From positions 372,001 to 436,000 of the forward strand of contig NZ_SJOO01000003.1 of NCBI RefSeq assembly GCF_004331265.1: a stretch of 64,000 bases of DNA, read 5' to 3'. Position numbers and translations under genes: made by a program. Positions 19,512 to 30,190 of this stretch are shown here, one piece after another. This DNA is from Enterobacter wuhouensis (GTDB taxonomy: Bacteria; Pseudomonadota; Gammaproteobacteria; Enterobacterales; Enterobacteriaceae). Numbering within the stretch: position 1 is the first letter of the stretch; each line of letters opens with the position of its first letter. The notes beneath the pieces are model-generated. The model ran no database searches. It was given only the letters and a program-made list of their open reading frames with translations, and was not told the DNA's origin.

Positions 19512-20732
19512 TCAGCGTCTCAATGGACGACAAATGATGTTCAGCGCCACCGCGCTGCACAGCGGGAACAGCGCCAGCAGCAGCCAGGGATAAACCGCCT
19601 GCGCTGAGGGCACCAGCGCCCGATCCAGCAGGCTGCCAAACAGCAAATTTCCCGCCAGCACCGCGATGCCGCCTGCAGTAGAGAGGGCGCCATAGTGCGC
19701 ACCCAGCGTTGATTCCTCGGCGAAATGCGGGATCAAATCTTTTGCCGACGGCACCAGCAGCATTTGCCCCAGCGTCAACAGGGTGACGAAAATTGCAGAG
19801 GGCAGCAGCCGCAGCCAGCCTTCCGACGGCTCTGTCGAGGCAAACAGGGCCACGCTCGCAAAGGAGGCGGAGAGCAGCAAAAAGCCCACCGGTAAAATTT
19901 TGACCGCGCCGACTCGTCTGGCGACACGCGCCAGCGGCAGCTGAAACGCGATAATCAGCACCGAGGCCAGCATAAAAAGCGGCCCCAGATCTTTCTCGGT
20001 GCCGCCGGAGCGCTGGATCTCCACCGGCAGCGCCAGGTACAGCTGGTTATAGCTCAACAGCCATGAGCTGTAGGCGATGATAAAGGCCACAAAACGCGGC
20101 TGGCGGAACGTCGTCCACCAGGGAAGAATGTTGAGCGCCCGCTGGCTCTGATGCGCAGCAGGCAGGCAGAAAAACAGGACCGCCAGCGCCGCGATAAATA
20201 TCCCCGCGCCCGCCAGCGCGACCTGGCGAAAGCCCAGCCCCGTCAGCAGCGCGCCCGCCACGGGGCCCAGCACCGCGCCGAGTTCGCCGCACACGGCAAA
20301 GAGCGCAAACCACTCCGCCCGGCTGCGCTTTCCTTTCGCCTCGCTTTGCGTGCCTGCTTTTGCCAGCAGCGCCTCAATGGAGGGCGAGAAGAGCGCGCCG
20401 CCGATGCCGGTCAGACACGCCCCGAGAATAATGGGCCACAGCGATTGCCCGAAGGCCAGCAGCAGATAGCCCGCAACGCGGATAACGCAGCCGCTCAGGA
20501 TAACGACCTTCGCGCCGTATTTGTCCGAAAGCGCGCCGCCGACGATAAACATGCCCTGCTGCGAAAACGTGCGCAGCCCGAGCACCAGCCCGATAAGCCC
20601 GCCGGAGAGCAGCATGTCGTCGCGTAAAAATATCGCCAGGAAAGGCACGACGGCGTAAAAGCCGATGTTAAACACAAACTGGCTGCCCAGTAATACGGGC
20701 GGCCAGAGGGTCGTGGCGGGGCGCATGGGCAT
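19512..20732 (-). CDS. MFS transporter, MdtH-like, in iron-uptake operon
   Basis: Major facilitator of 406 residues with 12 predicted membrane segments; motif A-like GGALSDKYGAKVVILSG after helix 2, and a central loop near AHQSQRALN. Resembles DHA1 exporters such as MdtH. It is the last gene of a four-gene operon behind a ferric-siderophore-type ABC importer, 15 bases downstream of the ATPase gene, suggesting a role in moving the same or a related chelate, for example release of a siderophore. Substrate unknown. Shine-Dalgarno TAGGAG is about 12 bases before the start, a little far. Confidence 0.8.
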   Translation of the reverse strand: MPMRPATTLWPPVLLGSQFVFNIGFYAVVPFLAIFLRDDMLLSGGLIGLVLGLRTFSQQGMFIVGGALSDKYGAKVVILSGCVIRVAGYLLLAFGQSLWPIILGACLTGIGGALFSPSIEALLAKAGTQSEAKGKRSRAEWFALFAVCGELGAVLGPVAGALLTGLGFRQVALAGAGIFIAALAVLFFCLPAAHQSQRALNILPWWTTFRQPRFVAFIIAYSSWLLSYNQLYLALPVEIQRSGGTEKDLGPLFMLASVLIIAFQLPLARVARRVGAVKILPVGFLLLSASFASVALFASTEPSEGWLRLLPSAIFVTLLTLGQMLLVPSAKDLIPHFAEESTLGAHYGALSTAGGIAVLAGNLLFGSLLDRALVPSAQAVYPWLLLALFPLCSAVALNIICRPLRR

Positions 20733-20747
20733 ACCGTCTACTCGCTC

Positions 20748-21509
20748 CTACACGATAAAGTGAATGTGCTTTTTGCCATGGTACGGGGAGATCTCAACTT
20801 TGGTTTTCACTCTGAACACATCCCAGAGCAGATCCTCGGATAAAATCTCCTGCGGGGTTCCCGTGGTCACAATTTGCCCTTTTTGCATCACTATTAACGA
20901 ATCGCAGAACATCGACGCGTGGTTGAGGTCGTGGATGGCGACGATGCTGGTGACGGGTAATTCGCTGATCAAGTGCATCAGCTGCATTTGATGATGAATA
21001 TCCAGGTGGTTGGTCGGTTCATCCAGCAGGATTTCTGTCGGGGCCTGAGCCAGCGCGCGGGCAATATGGACGCGCTGGCGCTCTCCGCCGGACAGGCTCA
21101 GCCAGCCCTGCTCGCTGCGGTCCAGCATGTCCACGCGCGCAAGGGCGGCGTTGACGATTTCGTCATCCTGCGCGCTCCAGTTCGAGAAGGCAGAGTGGTG
21201 CGGAATACGCCCAAGCTTTACCACGTCGCGCACGCGCATGTTGGCGTCGGTCATGCCGTGCTGCTCAACGAACGCCACGCGGCGGGCAAGCTGCTTTTTG
21301 GCAATGCGGGAAATGTCCTGGCCGTCCAGGGTCACGCAGCCGGCATCCGGGCGGCGCAGCCCGGCGAGGATACGCAAAAGGGACGATTTGCCGCAGCCGT
21401 TTGGGCCAAGCAGTCCTACCGTTTCGCCCCGGGAGACCTTCAGCGAGACGTCATTCACGATGACTTTTTTACCCACCTTCCAGGTAATATTTTCAGCGCA
21501 GATACTCAT
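20748..21509 (-). CDS. ABC transporter ATPase, FecE/FhuC type
   Basis: ATP-binding subunit of an iron-chelate or cobalamin importer, 253 residues from ATG 21509 (a GTG one codon earlier is possible). Walker A GPNGCGKSS near residues 34-42, Q-loop VEQHG, signature LSGGERQRVHIARALAQ, Walker B EILLDEPTNHLD and switch His in VAIHDLNH. Its start overlaps the stop of the permease gene (TGATG). Cytoplasmic face of the membrane. Confidence 0.9.
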   Translation of the reverse strand: MSICAENITWKVGKKVIVNDVSLKVSRGETVGLLGPNGCGKSSLLRILAGLRRPDAGCVTLDGQDISRIAKKQLARRVAFVEQHGMTDANMRVRDVVKLGRIPHHSAFSNWSAQDDEIVNAALARVDMLDRSEQGWLSLSGGERQRVHIARALAQAPTEILLDEPTNHLDIHHQMQLMHLISELPVTSIVAIHDLNHASMFCDSLIVMQKGQIVTTGTPQEILSEDLLWDVFRVKTKVEISPYHGKKHIHFIV

Positions 21510-22546
21510 CACTTATTCCTTGAGCGGTAGATAATCACGGCAAAGAACGGGACGCCAACCAGCGCGGTCACCACGCCGACGGGCAGGCTTTGCGGGGCAA
21601 TCAGCATGCGCGAGGCAATGTCTGCCAGCACCATCAGGATCGCGCCCGCCAGCGCGCTGGCAATGAGTAGCGTGCGGTGCAGCGGACCGAACAGGAAGCG
21701 CATGATGTGCGGTACCACCAGCCCGACAAAGCCGATAGAGCCTGCCATGCTGACGATCGTCGCGGTAATCAGCGCGGTGGCGGTAAATAGCGCCAGACGC
21801 ACCCAGGGCACGTTAATGCCGAGCGACGCGGCGGCATCGTCCCCGAAGGTGAACGCATCCAGCGCGCGGGAATAGTAGAGACAAACGGCCAGACCCGCCA
21901 GCACCACGACCAGCGCCAGCTGGAACTCGGGCCAGCGCACGCCGCTAAAGCTGCCGAGCAGCCAGAACATCACGTCGCGCGCCTGCTGCGCGCTGGCGGA
22001 GGTGCTGATGGTGTAGGCGGTAATGGCGTTGAACAGCTGCGAGGCGGCAACCCCTGCCAGGATCGTACGCTCATTGCCGCCGCGCGCGCCGTTCGTCAGG
22101 AAGGCGACAAAGGCGAAGGCGGCGAACGCCCCGGCAAACGCGCCCGCAGAAAGCGACACCGCGCCGGTGCCGATGCCCAATACCACGACGGACACTGCAC
22201 CCGTAGACGCGCCTGCGGACACGCCCAGCACGTAGGGTTCCGCCAGCGCGTTTTTCAGCAGGCTTTGCAGCACGGCGCCGCAGATGGCAAGCCCGGCACC
22301 GCAGCAGGCCGCCACCAGCGCGCGGCTCAGGCGGAAGTCCCAGATAACGCTCTCATAGATGCGGTTGAGCGGAACCTCGGTCAGCCCCAGCTTATTACCG
22401 ATAGCGTAAAAGACGTTAGAGAGCGGAATCGACAGTTCGCCGACGCTGACGCCAAGGGCAATCACCAAAAATAACAGGACGATAGCAAGCAGAGCGGACG
22501 TGGTCAGGAACAGGCCCTGTCGGGCCTGCATTACGGCTGCCGTCAT
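21509..22546 (-). CDS. ABC transporter permease, FecCD family
   Basis: Inner-membrane permease of 345 residues with about ten membrane helices, from FLTTSALLAIVLLFLVIALGVSVGEL to the C-terminal VVTALVGVPFFAVIIYRSRNK. Family motifs GAVLQSLLKNALAEPYVLGVSAGAS and GFVGLVVPHIMRFLFGPLHR (EAA-like contact with the ATPase) are present. FecCD permeases import ferric siderophores, haem or B12. Overlaps both neighbours by single bases, so tightly coupled. Confidence 0.92.
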   Translation of the reverse strand: MTAAVMQARQGLFLTTSALLAIVLLFLVIALGVSVGELSIPLSNVFYAIGNKLGLTEVPLNRIYESVIWDFRLSRALVAACCGAGLAICGAVLQSLLKNALAEPYVLGVSAGASTGAVSVVVLGIGTGAVSLSAGAFAGAFAAFAFVAFLTNGARGGNERTILAGVAASQLFNAITAYTISTSASAQQARDVMFWLLGSFSGVRWPEFQLALVVVLAGLAVCLYYSRALDAFTFGDDAAASLGINVPWVRLALFTATALITATIVSMAGSIGFVGLVVPHIMRFLFGPLHRTLLIASALAGAILMVLADIASRMLIAPQSLPVGVVTALVGVPFFAVIIYRSRNK

Positions 22547-23544
22547 CAGTTCAGCCCCAGCTTTCTGAGCTGCTCGCCAACCTGCTCAGCGCCGTAGATC
22601 GTGCGAATCGTCGGGTTCATGGCCTGACCGTCCATCACCACGATGTGGCCTTTTTTCACCGCATCGAGCTGGCTGACGGCGGGATCGCTTTTCAGAAATT
22701 TGATTTTTTCTTCCGCGTTATCCAGCGCCCAGCGGTTACGATCCAGGCTGGAGACGACGATTACGTCCGGGTTGGCGGCAATAATGCTTTCCCAGCCCAC
22801 GGTCGGCCATTCGGTTTCGGAGGTGATGGCGTTATGCCCGCCCAGCACGTTGGCAATAAATCCGGAGGCGCTGTTTTTACCGCCAACGTAGGCATCAGCA
22901 GACGGGGATGCGCTGGAGAACCAGAAGACGAACGACAGATCTTTTTTGCTCTTACCGAACTCCTGACGCAGGTCGGCCTCGCGTTTTTTGAAATCGGCAA
23001 TGACGGCCCGACCGCGATCTTCAACGTTGAAAATTTTGGCGAAATCTTCGATCTCTTTATAGAGATAGGTCATATCCCACAGCGTCTGGCGGCTGCCGTA
23101 CATATCCCCGGCCGCTTTTTTGGTGGCGCACATGCCCGGCGATAAATAGCTGTTCACGCCGACGGTGGCCAGATCTTCCCGTTTGGCGACCTTACTCTCC
23201 GGCCCGAGCAGCAGGGGAAGCTGGGCAGGAACAAAGTCAGGGTTTTGCGAAAGGATGGATTCAAGGGTGGGAATTTCAACCGTCAGCGTCTTCACTTTTG
23301 CGTTCTGTTCAGCCAGCTGCGGCAAGACTTCGGTCGGCCAGAAGGCGCTGGCTTTGACCTTATCTTCCAGCCCCAGCAGAAGCAAAATCTCCACCGTATT
23401 CTGACCAAGGGCAACGACGCGCTCAGGCGGTTTGGTAAACGTCTCTTTGTAGCCGCAGTTTTCAATCGTCAGCGGATACGTTGTTGCCAGAGCAGAACCG
23501 ATCGACGCAACCGCCAGACCTAACGTAAAGATGACCTTTTTCAT
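22546..23544 (-). CDS. Periplasmic binding protein of iron-chelate ABC importer
   Basis: Class III (FepB/FhuD/BtuF-like) binding protein, 332 residues. Cleavable signal peptide MKKVIFTLGLAVASIGSALA (residues 1-20), no lipobox, so free in the periplasm. N-lobe motif ENCGYKETFTKPPERVVALGQNTVE and C-lobe GWESIIAANPDVIVV are typical. The exact ligand cannot be read from sequence; ferric siderophore is favoured because of the possible Fur box upstream. First gene of the operon. Confidence 0.88.
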   Translation of the reverse strand: MKKVIFTLGLAVASIGSALATTYPLTIENCGYKETFTKPPERVVALGQNTVEILLLLGLEDKVKASAFWPTEVLPQLAEQNAKVKTLTVEIPTLESILSQNPDFVPAQLPLLLGPESKVAKREDLATVGVNSYLSPGMCATKKAAGDMYGSRQTLWDMTYLYKEIEDFAKIFNVEDRGRAVIADFKKREADLRQEFGKSKKDLSFVFWFSSASPSADAYVGGKNSASGFIANVLGGHNAITSETEWPTVGWESIIAANPDVIVVSSLDRNRWALDNAEEKIKFLKSDPAVSQLDAVKKGHIVVMDGQAMNPTIRTIYGAEQVGEQLRKLGLN

Positions 23545-23571
23545 TACACGCTACCCTTCATTAAAATTATT

Positions 23572-23600
23572 ATTAATGCAAATGAAACGCATTATTGAGG
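23572..23600 (-). promoter_or_regulatory. Possible Fur box upstream of iron-chelate ABC operon
   Basis: An AT-rich stretch, 28-56 bases before the binding-protein start, holds TGCAAATGAAACGCA (23577-23591), which matches the 7-1-7 Fur motif at 9 of 14 positions, within overlapping AAT/ATT repeats. The match is only moderate; Zur or another regulator is not excluded. Confidence 0.4.
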
Positions 23601-23662
23601 CGGAATTTTATACAGAGGAAAATATATTGTGTCAATGAGGGACAATTGCGCGGGGTAACGAA

Positions 23663-23688
23663 AGGCGGCGCCCGCAACGGCGCCGGAA
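23663..23688 (-). terminator. Possible terminator of fhlA
   Basis: Just after the fhlA stop, reading on the minus strand, GGCGCC-GTTGCG-GGCGCC forms a GC hairpin followed by only a short TTTC run. A weak intrinsic terminator or a 3'-end hairpin. Confidence 0.35.
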
Positions 23689-23695
23689 TGACGGG

Positions 23696-25768
<2,073 letters not shown>

Positions 25769-25830
25769 TATTGCTTTCCACTTGAAACTGGCAAAAAGAT
25801 AAATTGAGTGCTGACCGCTTATGGCGCGGT

Positions 25831-26841
25831 CTAGCAAATACGGGGTAACGGCTCCGCGTGCGGGAGATCCAGCGTACGCTTAACGCCATACAGTCCGGCC
25901 AGGCGCACCCCTTTGCGCTCAACCACCTCGCCGATGATTGCCGCATCCTTGCCTAAGGGATGTGCGCTCAGCTGCGCAAGTACGGCTTCCGCCGCCGCGC
26001 GATTCACGCCGATGACCAGCTTGCCTTCGTTAGCAAAGTTTAGCGGATCGAGGCCTAATAGCTCGCACAGCCCGCGCACGGCAGGTTTAACCGGCAGACC
26101 GCGCTCGGTCAGTTCGATGCCGTACCCGCAGCTTGCGGCGAACTCGTGCACCACGGCGTTGACGCCGCCTCGCGTGGCGTCGCGCAGGGCTTTTACCCCC
26201 GGAATGGCGCGTAGCGTCTGGATAAGCGGAGTGAGTACCGCGCAGTCGCTGCGCAGCTCGCCGTCCAGCCCCAGGCCTTCGCGGAGGTTAAGAATCGTTG
26301 CCCCGTGGCAGCCCAGCGTTCCGCTGACGATCAGCACGTCGCCCGCGGCAAGCTGCTGCGCGCCCCAGTGGATATGGGCGGGGATCGCCCCCATGCCGGC
26401 GGTGTTGATGAAAAGCTTATCGGCCGCGCCGCGCTGCACCACTTTGGTATCCCCGGTCACGATAGCAATGCCCGCCTCGCGCGCGGTCTGCGCCATGCTG
26501 TTGACCACCGCCGCGAGCGTCTCCATCGGTAGCCCTTCTTCGAGGATAAACCCGCACGAGAGGTAGCGGGGGACCGCGCCGCTAACGGCTACGTCGTTCG
26601 CCGTGCCGCAGACGGCGAGCTTGCCGATATCGCCCCCCGGAAAGAACAGCGGATCGATCACGTAGCTGTCGGTGGAGAAGGCCAGCCGGTCGCCCTGCGC
26701 GGTCAGGGTCGTGAGGTCAATGCGCGCCTGGTCTTCCTGTTCGGCAAGCCAGGGATTGTTAAACGCCTCCATGAACAGCCGGTTAATCAGCTGCTGCATC
26801 GCCTGTCCACCGCTTCCGTGCGCCATTTCAACCGTGTTCAT
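25831..26841 (-). CDS. hypE: Hydrogenase maturation factor HypE
   Basis: Dehydrates the carbamoyl group received from HypF to a thiocyanate on its C-terminal cysteine, supplying the cyanide ligands of the NiFe site. 336 residues; the C terminus PRIC carries the required terminal Cys336. N-terminal MAHGSGGQAMQQLI and STDSYVIDPLFFPGGDIG are typical. Overlaps hypD by four bases. Works with HypF, HypC and HypD in the cytoplasm. Confidence 0.97.
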   Translation of the reverse strand: MNTVEMAHGSGGQAMQQLINRLFMEAFNNPWLAEQEDQARIDLTTLTAQGDRLAFSTDSYVIDPLFFPGGDIGKLAVCGTANDVAVSGAVPRYLSCGFILEEGLPMETLAAVVNSMAQTAREAGIAIVTGDTKVVQRGAADKLFINTAGMGAIPAHIHWGAQQLAAGDVLIVSGTLGCHGATILNLREGLGLDGELRSDCAVLTPLIQTLRAIPGVKALRDATRGGVNAVVHEFAASCGYGIELTERGLPVKPAVRGLCELLGLDPLNFANEGKLVIGVNRAAAEAVLAQLSAHPLGKDAAIIGEVVERKGVRLAGLYGVKRTLDLPHAEPLPRIC

Positions 26842-27959
26842 ACTTCACACTCCTGATTGCGATACTGATACCACGCGGCACATGCGCCCTCAGAGGAGAC
26901 CATCAGCGCGCCAAACGCGGTTTGCGGGTTACAGGTGTTACCCAATAATGGGCATTGATGCGGTTTACATTTTCCGGTGAGTACCTCGCCGCAGCGGGCG
27001 CGCGGATCGTCGCAAATCTGCTGCGGCTGCGGGCGGAAATGCGCCTCGGCGTCGAACGAGCGGTAGGCCGGCGTTAATCTCACGCCGGATTCGGCAATCA
27101 GCCCCAGGCCGCGCCACTCGCTGCCGCCTTCGACGCAAAACACGTCGGCTATCGCCTGCTGGGCGAGCGCATTGCCCGCATCAGGCACCACGCGGCGATA
27201 CTGATTTTCTACCGCGCTCAGGGCCGCTATTTTCTGCTCAACCAGCATGGTCACGCCTTGCAGTAGATCAAGCGGTTCGAAACCAGCGACCACTAACGGA
27301 CGATTGTACCGCTCAGCGATAAAGCCGTAGGCGTCTGTGCCAATCACCATGCTGACGTGCCCCGGTGCCAGAAAGGCGTCTATTCCGTTCCCCGGCGCCT
27401 CCAGCAGGCTGCGCAGCGTGGGGATGAGCGTGATGTGCTGGCAGAAGAAGAAAAAGTTGTCGAGATTACGCGCTTTCGCCTGCTGGAGCGTGATGGCGGT
27501 GGCGGGCATGGTGGTTTCAAACCCCAGGCCAAAAAACACGACCCTGCGCGCGGGGTTATTCTCTGCCAGCGTCAGGGCATCCATCGGCGAGTAAACGATC
27601 CGCACGTCCGCGCCGCGCGCCTTCGCCTGCAGCAGCGATCCCTTTTTCCCCGGCACGCGCATCGCGTCGCCAAAGGTGCAGAAGATCACGTCGGGATGGC
27701 TGGCGATTTCAATACAGCTGTCGATGCGCCCCATCGGCAGAACGCAGACCGGGCAGCCGGGGCCGTGGATAAACTCGATGTTTTCCGGCAGCAGCTGGTC
27801 GAGGCCAAACTTGAAGATGGCGTGGGTATGCCCGCCGCACACCTCCATGATCCGCAGCGGTTTTTCTTTCGTGTAGTCCAGCTGCGCCGCGCGCGTTTTC
27901 AGGTGCCCGATAAGCTGCATCACCTGTTCCGGCGCGCGGTATTCATCAACGTAACGCAT
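26838..27959 (-). CDS. hypD: Hydrogenase maturation factor HypD
   Basis: Iron-sulfur scaffold that, with HypC, assembles the Fe(CN)2CO unit. 373 residues. Motifs: VCGGHTHAIFKFG, the redox CxxC-like GPGCPVCVLP, and C-terminal cluster cysteines in CKPHQCPLLGNTC and the later EGACAAW. Overlaps hypE; three bases separate it from hypC. Confidence 0.97.
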   Translation of the reverse strand: MRYVDEYRAPEQVMQLIGHLKTRAAQLDYTKEKPLRIMEVCGGHTHAIFKFGLDQLLPENIEFIHGPGCPVCVLPMGRIDSCIEIASHPDVIFCTFGDAMRVPGKKGSLLQAKARGADVRIVYSPMDALTLAENNPARRVVFFGLGFETTMPATAITLQQAKARNLDNFFFFCQHITLIPTLRSLLEAPGNGIDAFLAPGHVSMVIGTDAYGFIAERYNRPLVVAGFEPLDLLQGVTMLVEQKIAALSAVENQYRRVVPDAGNALAQQAIADVFCVEGGSEWRGLGLIAESGVRLTPAYRSFDAEAHFRPQPQQICDDPRARCGEVLTGKCKPHQCPLLGNTCNPQTAFGALMVSSEGACAAWYQYRNQECEV

Positions 27960-27962
27960 GTG

Positions 27963-28235
27963 CTATCGCTCCTCGCCGAACAGGAGCGCGCCTACGTCAG
28001 GCTCCACGTCGAACATGTTTTGCAGGGCGTCGAGGGTGTCGCGGGCTTCCGCTTCATTTATTACGCTCATCGCAAACCCCACGTGGACCAGCACCCACTG
28101 GCCGAGGCGCGAGGCGCCCGTTTCGTCAGTGCTGCCTACCAGCGTCAGGTCGACGTCGCGCAGGATGCCGCAGACCTCGACTTTGGCCTGATTCCCGTCA
28201 ATGGAATGGATCTGCCCCGGTACGCCTATGCACAT
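27963..28235 (-). CDS. hypC: Hydrogenase maturation chaperone HypC
   Basis: 90-residue chaperone for the HycE precursor that carries the Fe(CN)2CO group. Start at 28235 ([12 protein letters not shown]) puts the essential Cys2 directly after Met; the longer frame inside hypB is a shadow. Ten-base overlap with hypB. A HybG-type paralog is not present in this window. Confidence 0.96.
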   Translation of the reverse strand: MCIGVPGQIHSIDGNQAKVEVCGILRDVDLTLVGSTDETGASRLGQWVLVHVGFAMSVINEAEARDTLDALQNMFDVEPDVGALLFGEER

Positions 28236-29089
28236 CGTTCGCTCTCCAGCCAGTTCAGCCAGGCGTCCATGCCGTCGCCGCGCGTGGCGGAGACCAGCAG
28301 GATCTGAATCTCCGGATTCACTTCCCGGGCATACGCCAGACACTTATCCACGTCGAAATTCAGGTACGGCAGCAGGTCAACTTTGTTCAGCAGCATGATG
28401 GAGGCCGCAGCAAACATATGCGGATATTTCAGCGGTTTGTCTTCCCCTTCTGTCACGGAAAGCACTGCGACCTTGTGTCGTTCGCCAAGGTCAAAGCTCG
28501 CCGGGCAGACCAGGTTGCCGACGTTTTCAATAAACAGGATGCCGTTATCCGCCAGCGGCAGTCGCGGGGCGGCATCGGCAATCATCTGCGCGTCCAGATG
28601 GCAGCCTTTGCCGGTGTTGACCTGAATCGCCGGGGTGCCGGTTTCGCGAATGCGCGCGGCGTCATTAACGGTTTGCTGATCGCCTTCGATAACGGCGCAG
28701 GAGACGCGCGCGTTCAGGCGTTTGAGCGTTTCGGTCAGCAGCGTGGTTTTGCCGGAACCGGGGCTGGAGACCAGGTTCAGCACCAGCTGTTTACGGGCGG
28801 CAAAACGGGCGCGGTTGCGGGCGGCGAGCCGGTTATTTTTGTCCAGCACGTCGATCTCCACCTCCAGCATCTGGCGCTGGCTCATGCCCGGCGCGTGGGT
28901 ACCCGCCTCGCCGTGGCCGTAGTGCAGATCGCCCGCAGCGGATTGTTGCGGGGCGAAGGTGATACCGGTTAAGGCCGCCGCAGGCCGCGGGGCAGGAGAA
29001 AAGGGCGCGGAGCGAAACGCGGAGTGGGGACGGTGTTCATCCCCTTCTATATACAGGTTGCCTTCGGCGCAACCGCAGGTGCTACACAT
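28226..29089 (-). CDS. hypB: Hydrogenase nickel incorporation GTPase HypB
   Basis: GTPase that delivers nickel with HypA. 287 residues. N-terminal high-affinity nickel motif MCSTCGC (Cys2, Cys5, Cys7), then a linker; G-domain with P-loop SSPGSGKTT, and the metal-site segment [20 protein letters not shown] carries the NKxD specificity motif. No long His-rich region, as in E. coli. Confidence 0.97.
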   Translation of the reverse strand: MCSTCGCAEGNLYIEGDEHRPHSAFRSAPFSPAPRPAAALTGITFAPQQSAAGDLHYGHGEAGTHAPGMSQRQMLEVEIDVLDKNNRLAARNRARFAARKQLVLNLVSSPGSGKTTLLTETLKRLNARVSCAVIEGDQQTVNDAARIRETGTPAIQVNTGKGCHLDAQMIADAAPRLPLADNGILFIENVGNLVCPASFDLGERHKVAVLSVTEGEDKPLKYPHMFAAASIMLLNKVDLLPYLNFDVDKCLAYAREVNPEIQILLVSATRGDGMDAWLNWLESERCA

Positions 29090-29092
29090 AAC

Positions 29093-29443
29093 TTACTCCT
29101 TCTCGATTTCGAGGCGTTGGATCTGCATACCGTCGTCCGCCACGATGCGCAGCCCGGCGCTCTGGCACTGCGGGCAGCGCTGAACCTTTGATGACAGCAG
29201 GGTGACGTACTGCTGGCACTGCTCGCACCAGCACTCCGCCTGCTGCTCGTCGATATGCAGCTCGCATCCTTCCGCCAGCGTACCGCGGCACACCAGCTCA
29301 AAGCAGAAGGTGAGGGCGCTGGTCTCGACGCAGGAAAACGCGCCAACCTTCAGCCAGACGCCGGTAACGCGCTTCGCGTGGTTTTGCACTGCCTGCTGTT
29401 CGATAAGCTCCAGGGCCCGCTGGCAGAGGGTAATTTCGTGCAT
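29093..29443 (-). CDS. hypA: Hydrogenase nickel chaperone HypA
   Basis: Nickel/zinc protein of 116 residues that loads HycE with HypB. N-terminal MHEITL with nickel ligand His2; zinc site formed by CxxC pairs in CWCEQC and CPQCQSAG. Strong GAGGAGG before the start. First gene of hypABCDE, under a sigma-54 promoter 31-46 bases upstream. Confidence 0.96.
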   Translation of the reverse strand: MHEITLCQRALELIEQQAVQNHAKRVTGVWLKVGAFSCVETSALTFCFELVCRGTLAEGCELHIDEQQAECWCEQCQQYVTLLSSKVQRCPQCQSAGLRIVADDGMQIQRLEIEKE

Positions 29444-29473
29444 GACGCCTCCTCAATGATTTGCGCCATTCAA

Positions 29474-29489
29474 TGCAATAACGGTGCCA
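29474..29489 (-). promoter_or_regulatory. Sigma-54 promoter of hypABCDE
   Basis: Reading on the minus strand, TGGCACCGTTATTGCA has the invariant GG and GC separated by 10 bases, matching the -24/-12 consensus at nearly every position. About 31 bases before the hypA start. Confidence 0.88.
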
Positions 29490-29524
29490 GCTTGATTTTT
29501 GTTAAGGCGTGACGATGTCAACGC

Positions 29525-29546
29525 TGTCGAAATGACACGTCGACAC
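29525..29546. promoter_or_regulatory. FhlA upstream activating site candidate (hyp-hyc gap)
   Basis: Segment beginning TGTCGAAATG and ending GTCGACAC, lying between the two opposed sigma-54 promoters. A closely related segment occurs at 30128-30146. E. coli has FhlA sites in both equivalent gaps. Exact FhlA contact bases are not established by this sequence. Confidence 0.6.
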
Positions 29547-29603
29547 CCCGATGATGACAGCGTGAGCTTCGTTAAATCCTTTAAAATTCAATAAATTAAA
29601 AAC

Positions 29604-29620
29604 TGGCACGGAATCTGCTT
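29604..29620 (+). promoter_or_regulatory. Sigma-54 promoter of hycABCDEFGHI
   Basis: TGGCACGGAATCTGCTT: GG at 29605-29606 and GC at 29617-29618 with exactly 10 bases between, matching the -24/-12 pattern; 35 bases before the hycA start. Confidence 0.88.
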
Positions 29621-29654
29621 AACAGCCGCTATCTCCATTACGCGGATACCTTTT

Positions 29655-30119
29655 ATGACTATTTGGGAAATTAGCGAAAAAGCTGACTACATCGCGCAGC
29701 GTCACCAGCAGCTGCAGGATCAGTGGCACCTCTACTGCAACTCTCTGGTTCAGGGGATCACCCTGTCGAAAGCCCGCCTGCACCACGCCATGAGCTGTGC
29801 GTCGCAGGGGGATATGCGCTTTGTGTTATTCGGTCACTTTACGATCAACGTCACTCTGGCAGAGAGTTTTAACAGCCACACCATCGAGTACTACGTCGAG
29901 ACAAAAGAGGGTGAAAAACAGTGTATTGCGAAGGCGCAGCTGATGGCCGACGGCATGGTGGACGGTCACGTCAGCAATCGCGATCGCCAGCAGGTGCTTG
30001 AGCACTATCTGGAGAAAATCGCGCCGGTGTACAACGGGCTCTACGCGGCGGTTGAACACGATTTGCCGGTCAACCTGCAGCAGCTGATGGATGGAAACGC
30101 CCCGGCAAACGTGGCCTGA
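29655..30119 (+). CDS. hycA: Formate hydrogenlyase regulatory protein HycA
   Basis: Negative regulator that counteracts FhlA, limiting hyc and hyp expression. 154 residues, close to the E. coli 153, beginning MTIWEISEKADYIAQRHQQLQDQW. No DNA-binding motif is evident, in keeping with an anti-activator role. First gene of the hyc operon; 71 bases separate it from hycB, holding a second FhlA-type site. Confidence 0.95.
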   Translation: MTIWEISEKADYIAQRHQQLQDQWHLYCNSLVQGITLSKARLHHAMSCASQGDMRFVLFGHFTINVTLAESFNSHTIEYYVETKEGEKQCIAKAQLMADGMVDGHVSNRDRQQVLEHYLEKIAPVYNGLYAAVEHDLPVNLQQLMDGNAPANVA

Positions 30120-30127
30120 ATATCGCG

Positions 30128-30146
30128 TGTCGAGATGTGTCGACAC
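30128..30146. promoter_or_regulatory. FhlA-type site between hycA and hycB
   Basis: TGTCGAGATG then TGTCGACAC, repeating the motif at 29525. E. coli has a known FhlA-binding intergenic site at this same place between hycA and hycB. Confidence 0.55.
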
Positions 30147-30190
30147 GACAGTTTTTTCGTCAAAAATGACCATCACCAGAGGATTGCCCG

